Positions 24,435-33,015 of a stretch of 64,000 nucleotides of DNA are shown in pieces. Position 1 is the first letter of the stretch. The number at the start of each line of letters is the position of its first letter. The translations under genes and the position numbers were made by a program. The stretch is from Actinomadura sp. J1-007. Lineage in GTDB: Bacteria; Actinomycetota; Actinomycetes; Streptosporangiales; Streptosporangiaceae. The stretch lies in assembly GCF_009793335.1 (NCBI RefSeq), contig NZ_WING01000001.1, positions 5,394,001 through 5,458,000 of the forward strand, in the 5' to 3' direction. The notes beneath the pieces are model-generated. The model was not told the origin of the DNA and ran no database searches. It saw only the letters and a program-made list of their open reading frames with translations.

Positions 24435-25400
24435 TCACCGGTGGGCGGTCGGCATCATCCAGTTGCGGTCCTTGTCCGCCTCGACCGCCAGCTCGCGCAC
24501 GTAGAACGGGTGCCCGAACGGGTCCTCGAAGCGGGCGAAGGCGCCCTCGGGCCGCCGTTCGATGCCCCGCGCGAACCCGACGCCGCGTTCGGTCAGCTTG
24601 GCCACGGTGCTCTCGATGTCGTCGACGCGGAAGACCGGCGCGATGCCCTGGCCGTGCGCCGGGTCGAACTCGCGCGGGGAGTACGGGACGCCGAGGTCGT
24701 CGGTCACGATGCCGCTCGGGTGCATGTGGTGGGTCGACAGCAGCACGCCGCCGCCGTCGTACTTGGCGATGCCCTCGATCTCCTCGGCGCAGTTCTGGTT
24801 GCAGCAGTGCACCCGCTCCAGGAGGTTCAGCCCGAGCGTCTCGTCGTAGAACTCGAACGCCGTCGTCTGGTCGTTCTCGAACATGAACAGGTAGCACAGC
24901 GGGTTGCCGCGCAGGCCGGTCTCCAGGTCCGTGCCCCGGGCGGGCTCGGCCGCCGGGCCCATCAGCTCGTCGCCGCCGCGTCCCCAGCAGCGCCAGATCT
25001 GGCGCAGCTTCGGGGCGCTCGGCCAGGTCAGCGCCTCCTCGGACGGCTGGTACAGCATGAGCCGGTGGCCGTTCGGGTCGTAGAAGTCGGTCACGAGCCC
25101 GACCTCGTAGCTGCGCCGCCGCATGAACTCGACCCCGCGGGCCTCCAGCGCCGTCCGCATGCGTTCGAGGTCCTCGACCAGGAACACCACGTCGGACGAG
25201 TCGTCGCGGCGGCCGTAGAGCTGCACGCCGTGGTCGGCGGCCGGCTGGAGGCAGATCTCCAGGCCGCCGGCGCCCAGGAAGGCGCGCCGCTCGTCGGACT
25301 CGAACAGGGGCAGCCCGAGCTTGCCGCTGTAGAAGGACGTCGACTCGGCCAGGTCGTGGACGTAGACGATGAGGTGGTCAAGATGGGATCCGGTCAGCAT
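24435..25400 (-). CDS. tandem-domain VOC (glyoxalase/bleomycin-resistance fold) protein 1
   Basis: The 321-residue protein contains two VOC domains. Domain 1 is about residues 6-130 (HLDHLIVYVHDLAES, then FYDPNGHRLMLYQPSEEALTWPS) and domain 2 about 165-305 (LCYLFMFENDQTTAFEFYDE, then GIAKYDGGGVLLSTHH and FEDPFGHPFYV). It carries both signatures shared by five proteins of this region: KYDxG (domain 2) and PSEEALTWPS after domain 1. Metal-ligand positions read His/Asp/Gln in domain 1 and lack the usual set in domain 2. Binding therefore seems likelier than metal catalysis. The ATG at 25400 follows a GAGG site. It is divergent from the AMP-ligase operon across a 230-base control region. Confidence 0.85.
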   Translation of the reverse strand: MLTGSHLDHLIVYVHDLAESTSFYSGKLGLPLFESDERRAFLGAGGLEICLQPAADHGVQLYGRRDDSSDVVFLVEDLERMRTALEARGVEFMRRRSYEVGLVTDFYDPNGHRLMLYQPSEEALTWPSAPKLRQIWRCWGRGGDELMGPAAEPARGTDLETGLRGNPLCYLFMFENDQTTAFEFYDETLGLNLLERVHCCNQNCAEEIEGIAKYDGGGVLLSTHHMHPSGIVTDDLGVPYSPREFDPAHGQGIAPVFRVDDIESTVAKLTERGVGFARGIERRPEGAFARFEDPFGHPFYVRELAVEADKDRNWMMPTAHR

Positions 25401-25630
25401 GAGAGCACCTCGAAGGACGCGACGTAGGGCCTGTGCGGACGTCCGAACACCGTCCGGGCCACCGATGCTCGCACCGGGCGGCGCCGCCGGGCTTCTCGCC
25501 GTTTGCGCAAAGGGCCGTCCGGCGACCGCGCAATCTACGAGAAGCCGCCCGCGCCGCGCCGGCCCGATGCTGGGCACTCCGGCCGCCGGGCCACCGTCCG
25601 GCGGTTCCCGTACGGCAGTGAGGCGAGGGC

Positions 25631-27208
25631 GTGTCCGGAGCCGACAACGAGACGCTGGCCGAGGCCCTGGAAGAGGCGGCGCGGCGGTGGCCCGAACGGC
25701 CCGCCCTGATCGACCGGCACCGGCGGCTGACCCACGCGGAGCTCGCCGACGCCGTCGCGCGGCTCGCCGCCGGTTACGCGCGCCTCGGCCTCGCGGGCGG
25801 CGCGCGCGTCGTCTCCTGCGTCTCCAACCGGTGCGAGGCCCTGATCGCGCTCGGCGCGGCGTGGCGGTACGGCGCGGTGCACGTCGGCGCCGAGGACCGT
25901 TCGACCGGGCCCGAGCTCGCGGCGATCGTCGAGCAGACGGGCGCGGACCTGCTCCTGTACGAGCCGGTGCCCGGCAGCGCGGATCCGCTCGCGCCGATGC
26001 AGACCGTCCGGCGCGTCCACCCCGACCTGCACGTCGTCATCGTCGGCGACGTCCCCGTCCACGAGGAGTGGACGCGGTGGTCGGAGCTGGTGGACTCCGG
26101 CGCGGAGCCGTTCGCGAAGGCCCGGCCCGGGATGCGGGACCCGGCCATCGTGTTCGTCTCGTCGGGAACGACGGGCAGGCCGAAGGCCACGGTCGGGTTC
26201 CACGGCAACCTCGCGCGGCGCTGGCGGCGGCTGGGGGGCTGGCTGGAGTTCTCGCCCGACGACGTGCACCTCGCCCAGCTCCCGCTGTCCCACGGGTTCG
26301 GGATGATGATGGCCGTGGCGGCGCTGCTGTCCGGCGGACGGCTCGTCCTGCACGAACGCTTCTCGGCGGAGGCGGCCCTCGCCGCCGTCGGCGACGAGGG
26401 GATCACCGTCGTCAACGGCGCCCCGGCGCACTTCAAGCTCCTGCTGAACCGGCTCGACCAGGCGCGGCACGACGTCGGGACGCTGCGGCTGAGCGTCGGC
26501 ACCGCCGCGCCGTTCGCGCCGGAGCTGGTCACCGACATCTGGGAACGGCTCGGCGTGCGCTTCATGTTCATGTACGGGTCGAGCGAGGGCGTCGGCGTCG
26601 CCACCACCGACGAGGACGACATCATGCGCGGCTCGGTGGGGCGTCCCGCGCCGGGCTCGACCGCGATCGTCGGCCCCGACCACCGGCCGCTGCCCGTCGG
26701 GACGGTCGGCGAGGTCGCGTTCTCGCGCGGCGTGTACCCGGTGCGCTACTGGGAGGACCACGACGCGCTGCGCCCGCCCGAGCCGGAGCCGGTGGCCAAC
26801 GGCGACTGGTACTACTCCGGCGACCTCGGCCGCCTGGACGAGGAGGGGCGGCTCTACATCGTCGGCCGGCTCAAGCACCAGATCGACCGGGGCGGGCTCA
26901 AGGTCGATCCGATGGAGGTCGAGAACGCGCTGCTGACCCGTCCCGAGGTGGCCGACGCGGCGGTGCTGGGCCTGCTCAACCCGGTGCTCGGCGAGGAGGT
27001 CTGCGCCTGCGTCGCGCCGTCCCCGGGCGAGGCGCCGACGCTCGCGGGGCTGCGGGACGCGCTGGGCGAGCGGCTGGCTCCGCACAAGCTCCCCGAGGTG
27101 CTCTACCTGCTGGACGAGATCCCCCGGACCCGGATCGGCAAGGTGGACTCCGACCGGTTGCGCGACCTGATGGACGCCCGGCGGCCTCAACGGCTCGTCC
27201 GGCGGTGA
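25631..27208 (+). CDS. AMP-dependent acyl-CoA/acyl-adenylate ligase
   Basis: The 525-residue ANL-superfamily enzyme activates a carboxylic acid as acyl-AMP. Motifs in order are the P-loop VSSGTTGRPKATV, YGSSEGVGVA (A5-like), YYSGDLGRLDEEG (hinge Asp), GRLKHQIDRGGLKVDP and a C-terminal catalytic Lys in RTRIGKVDS. The overall pattern is closest to benzoate/aryl-CoA or coumarate ligases. The start is GTG at 25631. It is the first gene of a tight plus-strand operon of seven genes reaching 34518 and precedes a two-domain CoA-transferase by three bases. It probably supplies a CoA-activated starter or side-chain acid. The substrate is not determined. Confidence 0.88.
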   Translation: MSGADNETLAEALEEAARRWPERPALIDRHRRLTHAELADAVARLAAGYARLGLAGGARVVSCVSNRCEALIALGAAWRYGAVHVGAEDRSTGPELAAIVEQTGADLLLYEPVPGSADPLAPMQTVRRVHPDLHVVIVGDVPVHEEWTRWSELVDSGAEPFAKARPGMRDPAIVFVSSGTTGRPKATVGFHGNLARRWRRLGGWLEFSPDDVHLAQLPLSHGFGMMMAVAALLSGGRLVLHERFSAEAALAAVGDEGITVVNGAPAHFKLLLNRLDQARHDVGTLRLSVGTAAPFAPELVTDIWERLGVRFMFMYGSSEGVGVATTDEDDIMRGSVGRPAPGSTAIVGPDHRPLPVGTVGEVAFSRGVYPVRYWEDHDALRPPEPEPVANGDWYYSGDLGRLDEEGRLYIVGRLKHQIDRGGLKVDPMEVENALLTRPEVADAAVLGLLNPVLGEEVCACVAPSPGEAPTLAGLRDALGERLAPHKLPEVLYLLDEIPRTRIGKVDSDRLRDLMDARRPQRLVRR

Positions 27209-27211
27209 ACG

Positions 27212-29028
27212 ATGGCGCTGGAGGTCGTCGGAGCGGCGGGCCGGGACTCCCTCCGCGCGGTCCTCGCCGGTGCGGCGGTCTCGCCGCGCGGACGCCCCGT
27301 CCGGGCGGTGGACACCTGCGCCGCCCACCTCGCCTGGCTGGGCGCGGTGCGCAGTCCGGAACCCGCTGTCGGCTGCCTCATCGGCGGGCCGGACGGGGCG
27401 GACGGTGAGGCGACCGCGCAGGCCGTGACCGGTCTCATGGCGGTGCACGGCCGGGACCGCGGCGTACCCCGGCGGCTCGGTCTCGACGCCGTCTCGGTGG
27501 CGACGGGCGTCGTCGCGGCCCAGGGCGTCCTCGCGGCCCTCATCGCGAGGAGCCGCGGGCGGGACGTACGGGGCGTGGAGGTCTCCGCCCTGGACGCCGG
27601 CCTGTTCCTGCTCAACCACCACGTGACGATCGCGACCAGCGGCGGGGACTTCCCGCCCCACGAGTCCGGGCCCGCGCCCGGCCCGCCGTTCGCCACGGCC
27701 GACGGGCGGTGGGTCGAGGTGGAGGCGCTGTCGCCCGAGCACTGGATGGCCTTCTGGGGACGGCTCGGCGTCGTCCGCAAGGACATCGTGGGCCGCGCTT
27801 GGCTGCCGTACGTGCTCCGCTACCTCGCCGGACGCTGCGCCCTGCCCGCCGAGCTGCACGAGGCGACGCGGCGCAGCACTCTGGCGGAGCTGCGCGGCGC
27901 GGCCGAGTCCTCCGGCGTCGCGCTCTGCCCGCTCCGGACCGAGACGCCCGTGAACGGCGGACCGGAGGCGGCACCGCCCTGGACGATCAGCCCGCACCCG
28001 GAGATGCCTGGGGCCGCGCCCCCGGCGTTCTCCGCGTCCCGCCCGGTGGCGGACGACGCGCCGCTCAGCGGCCTGCGCGTGGTCGAGGCCACCTCGCGGA
28101 TGCAGGGGCCGCTCGCCGGCCTGCTCCTGCGGATGCTCGGCGCGGAGGTGGTCAAGGTCGAACCGCCCGGCGGCGACTTCGGCCGGGGCAGCCGGCCGCT
28201 GGCCGGTACGACCGGGGCCGCGTACCTCGCGTACAACCGGGGAAGAGCGTCGTCGAGATCGACTACAAGAGCCCCGCCGGGCGGGCCGAGATCGCGGACC
28301 TCGCCGCCACGGCGGACGTCTTCCTGCACAACTGGCGGCCGGGCCGGGCCGGGAAGCTCGGCCTGGACGCCGGGAGCCTCCGCCGCCGCAACCCCCGCCT
28401 GGTCTACGCCGGGGCCTCGGGCTGGGGCGGGGAGCCGGAACCGCCCAGCCCGATCGCGGGCGACTACCTCGTCCAGGCGTACGCGGGCTGCGGCGAGCGG
28501 CTGAACCCGCCCGGCGAGCCGCCGTTCCCGACGCGCGCCACCATCGTGGACGCGACCGGCGGGCTGCTGGCGTGCGAGGGCGTCCTCGCCGGCCTCTACC
28601 TGCGGGAACGCACCGGCCGCGGGTCCGCCGTGGAGACGTCGCTGCTGGCGGGAGCGCGGGCCCTGCGCGCCGCCGCGCCCGAGAACCTCCTCGGCTGGGA
28701 CGTGCTGGACGGCCCGCTGGAGACGGTCGACGGGCATCTGGTGGTGGACGCGCCGGACCCCGCCGCCCGGCGGCGGCTCCAGCAGGCGTGCGGCCTGGAC
28801 GCGGGCGCGACGGGCGCGGTCGCGGCCGAACGGATCGCGGACCGGCTGCGCGAGCTGCCGGCGGCCGTGTGGGAGGAGCGACTGCGTGACGCGGGCGTCC
28901 CCGCCGCCAGGGTGTGCGCCGATCCGCGCGAGCTGCCGGACGACCCGCGCGTGAAGGGCCGGCTGGAGTCGGTCAACGGCGACTGCTGGGCCCCTGGAGC
29001 CCCGTGGCGCTTCACGAGCAACCGCTGA
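27212..29028 (+). CDS. two-domain family III CoA-transferase, CaiB/BaiF type (apparent frameshift)
   Basis: Two CoA-transferase family III modules are joined. The N-terminal module (about residues 1-270) is shortened, with AVSVATGVVAAQGVLAALI and FATADGRWVEVEAL. The second begins LSGLRVVEATSRMQGPLAG, then LGAEVVKVEPPGGDFGR and DATGGLLACEGVLAGLY. The frame breaks at a GGGG run (28239-28242). One added G restores YLAYNRGKSVVEIDYKS. Enzymes of this family move CoA between acids or racemise 2-methylacyl-CoA. Directly after the AMP ligase (three-base gap), it likely handles the same acyl-CoA. The catalytic Asp of the family would lie in the second module. Confidence 0.82.
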
Positions 29029-29084
29029 GAAGTGTTCGCCGTGCCTCGGTTCCTATGCTCGCCGTTAGAGGAGAAGGAGCTTTT

Positions 29085-29861
29085 GTGAGCCTCAGCCACA
29101 GCCTTCTGACCTACATCTTCCTGGAAGCGAAGGCCCTCAACAGACAGCGCGAGCTCCTCCAGTCGTACGTCGGCCTGCCCGTCCTGGAGGTCGAGTCCCG
29201 TCCGGGCACCCGCCACGGCGTCGTCAAGTACGACGCGGGCAACGTGATCCTGTCGTTGAACCTCTCCCATTCCAAGAGGTTCCGGTGGGACACCTCGGAC
29301 GCGCTCGTCATGGTCTTCGAGGTCGACCGCCACTGGCGGAGCGGCACGGGCCTGGTCGACCTGCACGGCCACCACTACGCGTTCGTCCCGACGCCGGAGG
29401 ACCGCGCGCGGGAGCGCAGGCCGCCCGTCGTGGTGGAGCTGCGGCTCGGGGTGCAGGACCTGGCCGTCTCGGCCGCCTTCTACCGCGACGTCCTCGGGCT
29501 GGAGCCCCGGGACGGGCGGCCGGACGCCGCGTCGTTCGCGCTGGGGGAGATCACGCTGACGCTGGAGGAGGCCGAGCGCGCGGTCGACGGCCGCCAGGCC
29601 CGGCACGACACCTACCTGCTGGTTCTCCACACCGACGACATCGAGCGGTCGCGGGACGACCTCGGCGGGCGGGGGCTGGAGTTCAGCAGCCCGTTCGTCG
29701 GGTCGAAGGAGATCGGCCGGACCGTGCGGTTCGAGGACCCGACCGGGCACCGGTTCTGCCTCTACGAGCCGTCCGAGGAGAGCCTGACCTGGCCGAGCGG
29801 GCGCAAGCTCCAGGAGCTCATCGCGCGCCCGGCCGCGCCGACCGAGATCAGGCACCCGTGA
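29085..29861 (+). CDS. tandem-domain VOC protein 2
   Basis: The 258-residue protein has two VOC domains: residues about 6-100 (LLTYIFLEAKALNRQRELLQ, then GVVKYDAGNVILSLN) and about 112-235 (VVVELRLGVQDLAVSAAFYR, then FEDPTGHRFCLYEPSEES). A conserved tail SLTWPSGRKLQEL closes it. It starts with GTG at 29085 behind AAGGAG. It shares KYDxG and the WPSG tail with the other four tandem-VOC proteins. The canonical metal His positions are occupied by Glu or Tyr. Its stop overlaps the next gene's GTG by four bases. A ligand-binding function in this operon is inferred. Confidence 0.85.
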   Translation: MSLSHSLLTYIFLEAKALNRQRELLQSYVGLPVLEVESRPGTRHGVVKYDAGNVILSLNLSHSKRFRWDTSDALVMVFEVDRHWRSGTGLVDLHGHHYAFVPTPEDRARERRPPVVVELRLGVQDLAVSAAFYRDVLGLEPRDGRPDAASFALGEITLTLEEAERAVDGRQARHDTYLLVLHTDDIERSRDDLGGRGLEFSSPFVGSKEIGRTVRFEDPTGHRFCLYEPSEESLTWPSGRKLQELIARPAAPTEIRHP

Positions 29862-31381
29862 CCGCGCGGCGCGAGGAGCTCCTCCGCATCCTGGGCGAGC
29901 AGGCGCCGGGCCGCCGGGTCCTCGGCATCGGCCCCGGCGCGGACGCGGACGCGCCGGAGCTGGCGCGCTCGGGCTTCACCGTCACCGTCCTCGACGTCCG
30001 GAACGGCTTCGCGCCTTGGACGGCCGGCGAGATCGACGCGGCCGTGTGCGCCGGGCGGCGGGACGGCGACCGCGAAACCGACCGGCGGCGCCTGCTCCGG
30101 CGGATCCGCGAGCACCTCGTACCGGGCGGCGTCCTGGTCATCGACGCCGATGGTGAGACCGGCCTCGAACGCTCGCTGCGCCGCTGCGGCTTCGCCGCCG
30201 AGCCCGCCGCCGAGCCCGCCGCCGAGCCCGCGGGCGGCGCGTCGGAGTGGCTCGTGGCCCGCGCCCTGCCGCATCCCCCCGGATCGCTGGCCGTCGCCGA
30301 CTGGGGAACGCCCGCCGACGCGCAGCTCGATCTGCGCTACGCCGACGACGAGGCGCCGTGGCTCGACCCGTCGCCGCGCGAGGTCTGGCAGGACGCCGTA
30401 CGGTCCGCCGAGGCGGGCGGCGCCGACCTGATCGCGGGCTACCCGGTGTACGACCCGTACGGCGGCGTCCGGGGCGCGGACGCGGTCGGCCGCCACTTCG
30501 GCCATCGGTTCGCGCCGCATCAGGTCACGTTCGCCGCCGGGGTGACCTCGCTGCTGCACGACCTCGGCGGGCTCGCCGACGGCGGGCCGATCGCCGCCCC
30601 CGCTCTCGTCCACCCGGACCTGGAGACCTGGGCCGTGGCGGACGGCGCGGAACTGCACGTCATCGACGGGCCGCTGGACCACGCCCGGCTGGCCGAGGCC
30701 GTCCGGGACCTCCGGCCCGCGCTGCTGCACCTCGACCGGCCGACGTTCACCGCCGAGGTCCTCGCGCTCGACGAGCTGGAGGACCTCGCGCGCATCGCGG
30801 CGGCGGCCGGAACGGTGATCCTGATCGACGAGGCGCCCGCCCCGTACCTCGGCCCGGAGGGCAGCGCGGCCGGGCTCGTCGGACGCGCCGACAACCTCGT
30901 GGTGCTGCGCGGGTTCACCAAGGCGTACTCGTGGGGCGGGCTGCGCGGCGGGTTCGCGCTCGCGTCCGAGGGGGTCGCGGGGCGCGTCCGCGAACTGGTG
31001 ACCCCGCTCCAGATGGGCGAGCTGGCGTTCGAGGCGGCGCTGCGCCTCCTGGCCGCCGGGGACGTGTTCGGGAAGCTGCGGGCCAGGATCCACCAGGTCA
31101 AGCCCGCGTTCGCCGACCGCGTCGCCGCCGACGGACTGGACGTGATCCGCGGCCATCCGGACATCCCGTGGATCGTCGTCCGGGACGAGGACGGGGCCGC
31201 CACGCGGTTCTTCCACGAGCGCGGGATACGCGGCCTGCGCCCGGTCGCCGGGCCCGTCGCCTCGCCGCGGCAGGCCGGGCTGCTGCACCTGACGGTGCCG
31301 CTGTCGGACGAACGGATCGCGCTCTTCGAGAAGCTCGCCTCGCACCGGGAGGAGGACCGCGCGGATGACGACGGACGATGA
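29858..31381 (+). CDS. PLP-dependent aminotransferase with N-terminal methyltransferase-like domain
   Basis: This 507-residue fusion starts with GTG overlapping the preceding stop. Residues about 18-110 have a Rossmann methyltransferase-like outline (RRVLGIGPGADADAPELA, then LVPGGVLVIDAD). A linker of three EPAA repeats follows. Residues about 130-500 form a fold-type I aminotransferase of the histidinol-phosphate type: VTLIDEAPAPYLG-like acidic region (VILIDEAPAPYLG) and Lys355 in RGFTKAYSWGGLRGG. The catalytic Tyr in DEAY is Pro here (DEAP). The N-terminal domain lacks an obvious full SAM motif and may be inactive. It likely aminates a keto acid or aldehyde in the pathway, with the PIG-L gene overlapping its end by 17 bases. 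Confidence 0.8.
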   Translation: MTARREELLRILGEQAPGRRVLGIGPGADADAPELARSGFTVTVLDVRNGFAPWTAGEIDAAVCAGRRDGDRETDRRRLLRRIREHLVPGGVLVIDADGETGLERSLRRCGFAAEPAAEPAAEPAGGASEWLVARALPHPPGSLAVADWGTPADAQLDLRYADDEAPWLDPSPREVWQDAVRSAEAGGADLIAGYPVYDPYGGVRGADAVGRHFGHRFAPHQVTFAAGVTSLLHDLGGLADGGPIAAPALVHPDLETWAVADGAELHVIDGPLDHARLAEAVRDLRPALLHLDRPTFTAEVLALDELEDLARIAAAAGTVILIDEAPAPYLGPEGSAAGLVGRADNLVVLRGFTKAYSWGGLRGGFALASEGVAGRVRELVTPLQMGELAFEAALRLLAAGDVFGKLRARIHQVKPAFADRVAADGLDVIRGHPDIPWIVVRDEDGAATRFFHERGIRGLRPVAGPVASPRQAGLLHLTVPLSDERIALFEKLASHREEDRADDDGR

Positions 31382-32087
31382 CTGGTCCCGCCACGGCCGC
31401 GTCCTGGTCGTGACGGCGCACCCCGACGACCCGGAGTTCCATTTCGGCGCGACCGTCGCCAGGCTCGTCGGCTCGGGTGCCGAGGTGTTCTACGCGATAT
31501 GCAGCGACGGGTCGCGGGGCGTCGCGGACCCCCGGCCGTCCGACCTGGAGGTCGCCGCCCTGCGGGCCCGGGAGCAGCGCGAGGCGGCGGCGGTGCTCGG
31601 CGTCCGCGAGGTCGCCTTCCTCGGCCTGCCCGACGGAGGGCTCACGCCGGGCCCCGCCCTGCGCGAGGCGATCGCCCGCCAGATCCGGCGGTACCGGCCG
31701 AGCCTCCTGCTCACCCACTTCCCGCGCCGCGTCCTCAACCTGCCGGTCGAGGCGTCCCACCCCGACCACGTCGCGGTCGGCGAGGCCGCGCTCGACGCGG
31801 CGACGCTCGACGCCGGCTCGCCCCGCGCCTTCCCGGAGATGCTGGGCGAGGGCCTCGAACCGCACCGCGTCGCCGAGGTGTGGCTGCCGGGCTACGAGCG
31901 CCCGGACCTGTTCGTGGACGCCACCGCGTTCATGGACAAGAAGACCGAGGCGATCCTGTGCCACCGCAGCCAGCTCGGCGACGGCGACCCCGCCGAACCG
32001 CCCGCGTGGGTCGGGGAGTGGATGCGCGGGGTCGGCGCGGGATGCGGTTACGAGTACGCCGAACACTTCAGGCGCATCACTCTGTGA
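31365..32087 (+). CDS. PIG-L family zinc-dependent deacetylase
   Basis: The 240-residue protein belongs to the PIG-L/LmbE family of N-deacetylases, which includes MshB and antibiotic-pathway deacetylases. The zinc motif AHPDDPEF lies at residues 18-25 (His19, Asp22) and the second metal motif SHPDHVAVG in the middle. VLVVTAHPDD and FYAICSDGSRG complete the Rossmann core. It overlaps the aminotransferase by 17 bases, so coupled translation and a shared pathway are likely. It could remove an N-acyl group from an amino intermediate, or act on a thiol adduct. Which one cannot be said from sequence. Confidence 0.85.
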   Translation: MTTDDDWSRHGRVLVVTAHPDDPEFHFGATVARLVGSGAEVFYAICSDGSRGVADPRPSDLEVAALRAREQREAAAVLGVREVAFLGLPDGGLTPGPALREAIARQIRRYRPSLLLTHFPRRVLNLPVEASHPDHVAVGEAALDAATLDAGSPRAFPEMLGEGLEPHRVAEVWLPGYERPDLFVDATAFMDKKTEAILCHRSQLGDGDPAEPPAWVGEWMRGVGAGCGYEYAEHFRRITL

Positions 32088-32103
32088 AAGGCGGGGCCGA
32101 CCG

Positions 32104-33009
32104 ATGCTGAACGACTGGCGCCTTCTCTACGTGAACCTCCATGTCGGCGACCTCGCCGCGGCCCGGGCCTTCTACGAGAACGACCTCGGCTTCGAGCCGA
32201 TCGCCGAAGGGCCCGGCACGGTGAGCTACCCGGCGGGCCACGCCGTGCTGTGCCTGGACCGGGCCGAGGACGCGGGCGTCCCCCCGCCGCAGGGCCGGGA
32301 CCGTTCGATCGCCGTCACGTTCCTCATCGACGACATCGACGAGATGCGCGCGGCACTGGAGGCGCGCGGCGCCAAGCTCCCGAAGACGCTGGTGTCCCCG
32401 GCCGGGTCGATGATCGACTTCTACGATCCGGACGGGCACTGGCTCTCGCTCTACCAGCCGTCCGGCAAGGCGCTCGGCTGGCCCAGCGCCGCGAAGGTCA
32501 GGGCGCTGCGGTCCGCGCCGGACGGGCGCCCGTCGCCGGCGCGGACCGGGCTGAACGACCACGACGTCCTCTACCTGTTCCTGTTCGTGGACGACCTCGC
32601 GGGCTCCTCGGCGTTCTACCACGAGGGCCTGGGGTTCCAGCCGATCGAGGTGACCACGTGCAACCGCGGCGTGACGAGCCTCGCGGACGGGGTGGTCAAG
32701 TACGACGTGGGCGCCACGATGCTGACCACCCACCACGTCGGCGACGCCGAGCACGCGGCGCTGCACAAGGTCACCACCAAGAGCTCCGGCGGGCTCGCGG
32801 TCGGGTTCCACGTCCCCGACCTCGACGCGGCGGCGGCCGAGCTGGCACGCGCGGGACTCGACGTGACGCGGGGGACGGGCCCGCTCGGCGCGATCGCCTC
32901 GTTCTCCGACCCGGGCGGCCACGTCTACCACCTCGCGGAGGTCTCGGAGGCGGCGCTCGCGCGGCCCGGCGGGGACAAGATGCGGCACATCGTCACCGCG
33001 AGCCTGTGA
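32104..33009 (+). CDS. tandem-domain VOC protein 3
   Basis: The 301-residue protein has two VOC domains: about residues 5-125 (LLYVNLHVGDLAAARAFYEN, then FYDPDGHWLSLYQPSGKALGWPS) and about 150-290 (VLYLFLFVDDLAGSSAFY, then GVVKYDVGATMLTTHHV and FSDPGGHVYHLAEV). It carries KYDxG in domain 2 and the WPS motif after domain 1. First-strand metal positions are Tyr in both domains and mid-domain His positions are Ala. Metal-dependent chemistry as in extradiol dioxygenases is therefore unlikely. It lies between PIG-L and the DegT aminotransferase with short gaps. A binding or sequestration role is inferred. Confidence 0.85.
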   Translation: MLNDWRLLYVNLHVGDLAAARAFYENDLGFEPIAEGPGTVSYPAGHAVLCLDRAEDAGVPPPQGRDRSIAVTFLIDDIDEMRAALEARGAKLPKTLVSPAGSMIDFYDPDGHWLSLYQPSGKALGWPSAAKVRALRSAPDGRPSPARTGLNDHDVLYLFLFVDDLAGSSAFYHEGLGFQPIEVTTCNRGVTSLADGVVKYDVGATMLTTHHVGDAEHAALHKVTTKSSGGLAVGFHVPDLDAAAAELARAGLDVTRGTGPLGAIASFSDPGGHVYHLAEVSEAALARPGGDKMRHIVTASL

Positions 33010-33015
33010 CACGCG

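Noticed and set aside
25535..27997. An 820-codon minus-strand frame opposite the AMP ligase.
   Set aside because: The plus-strand ligase has all family motifs; this frame has only shadow composition.
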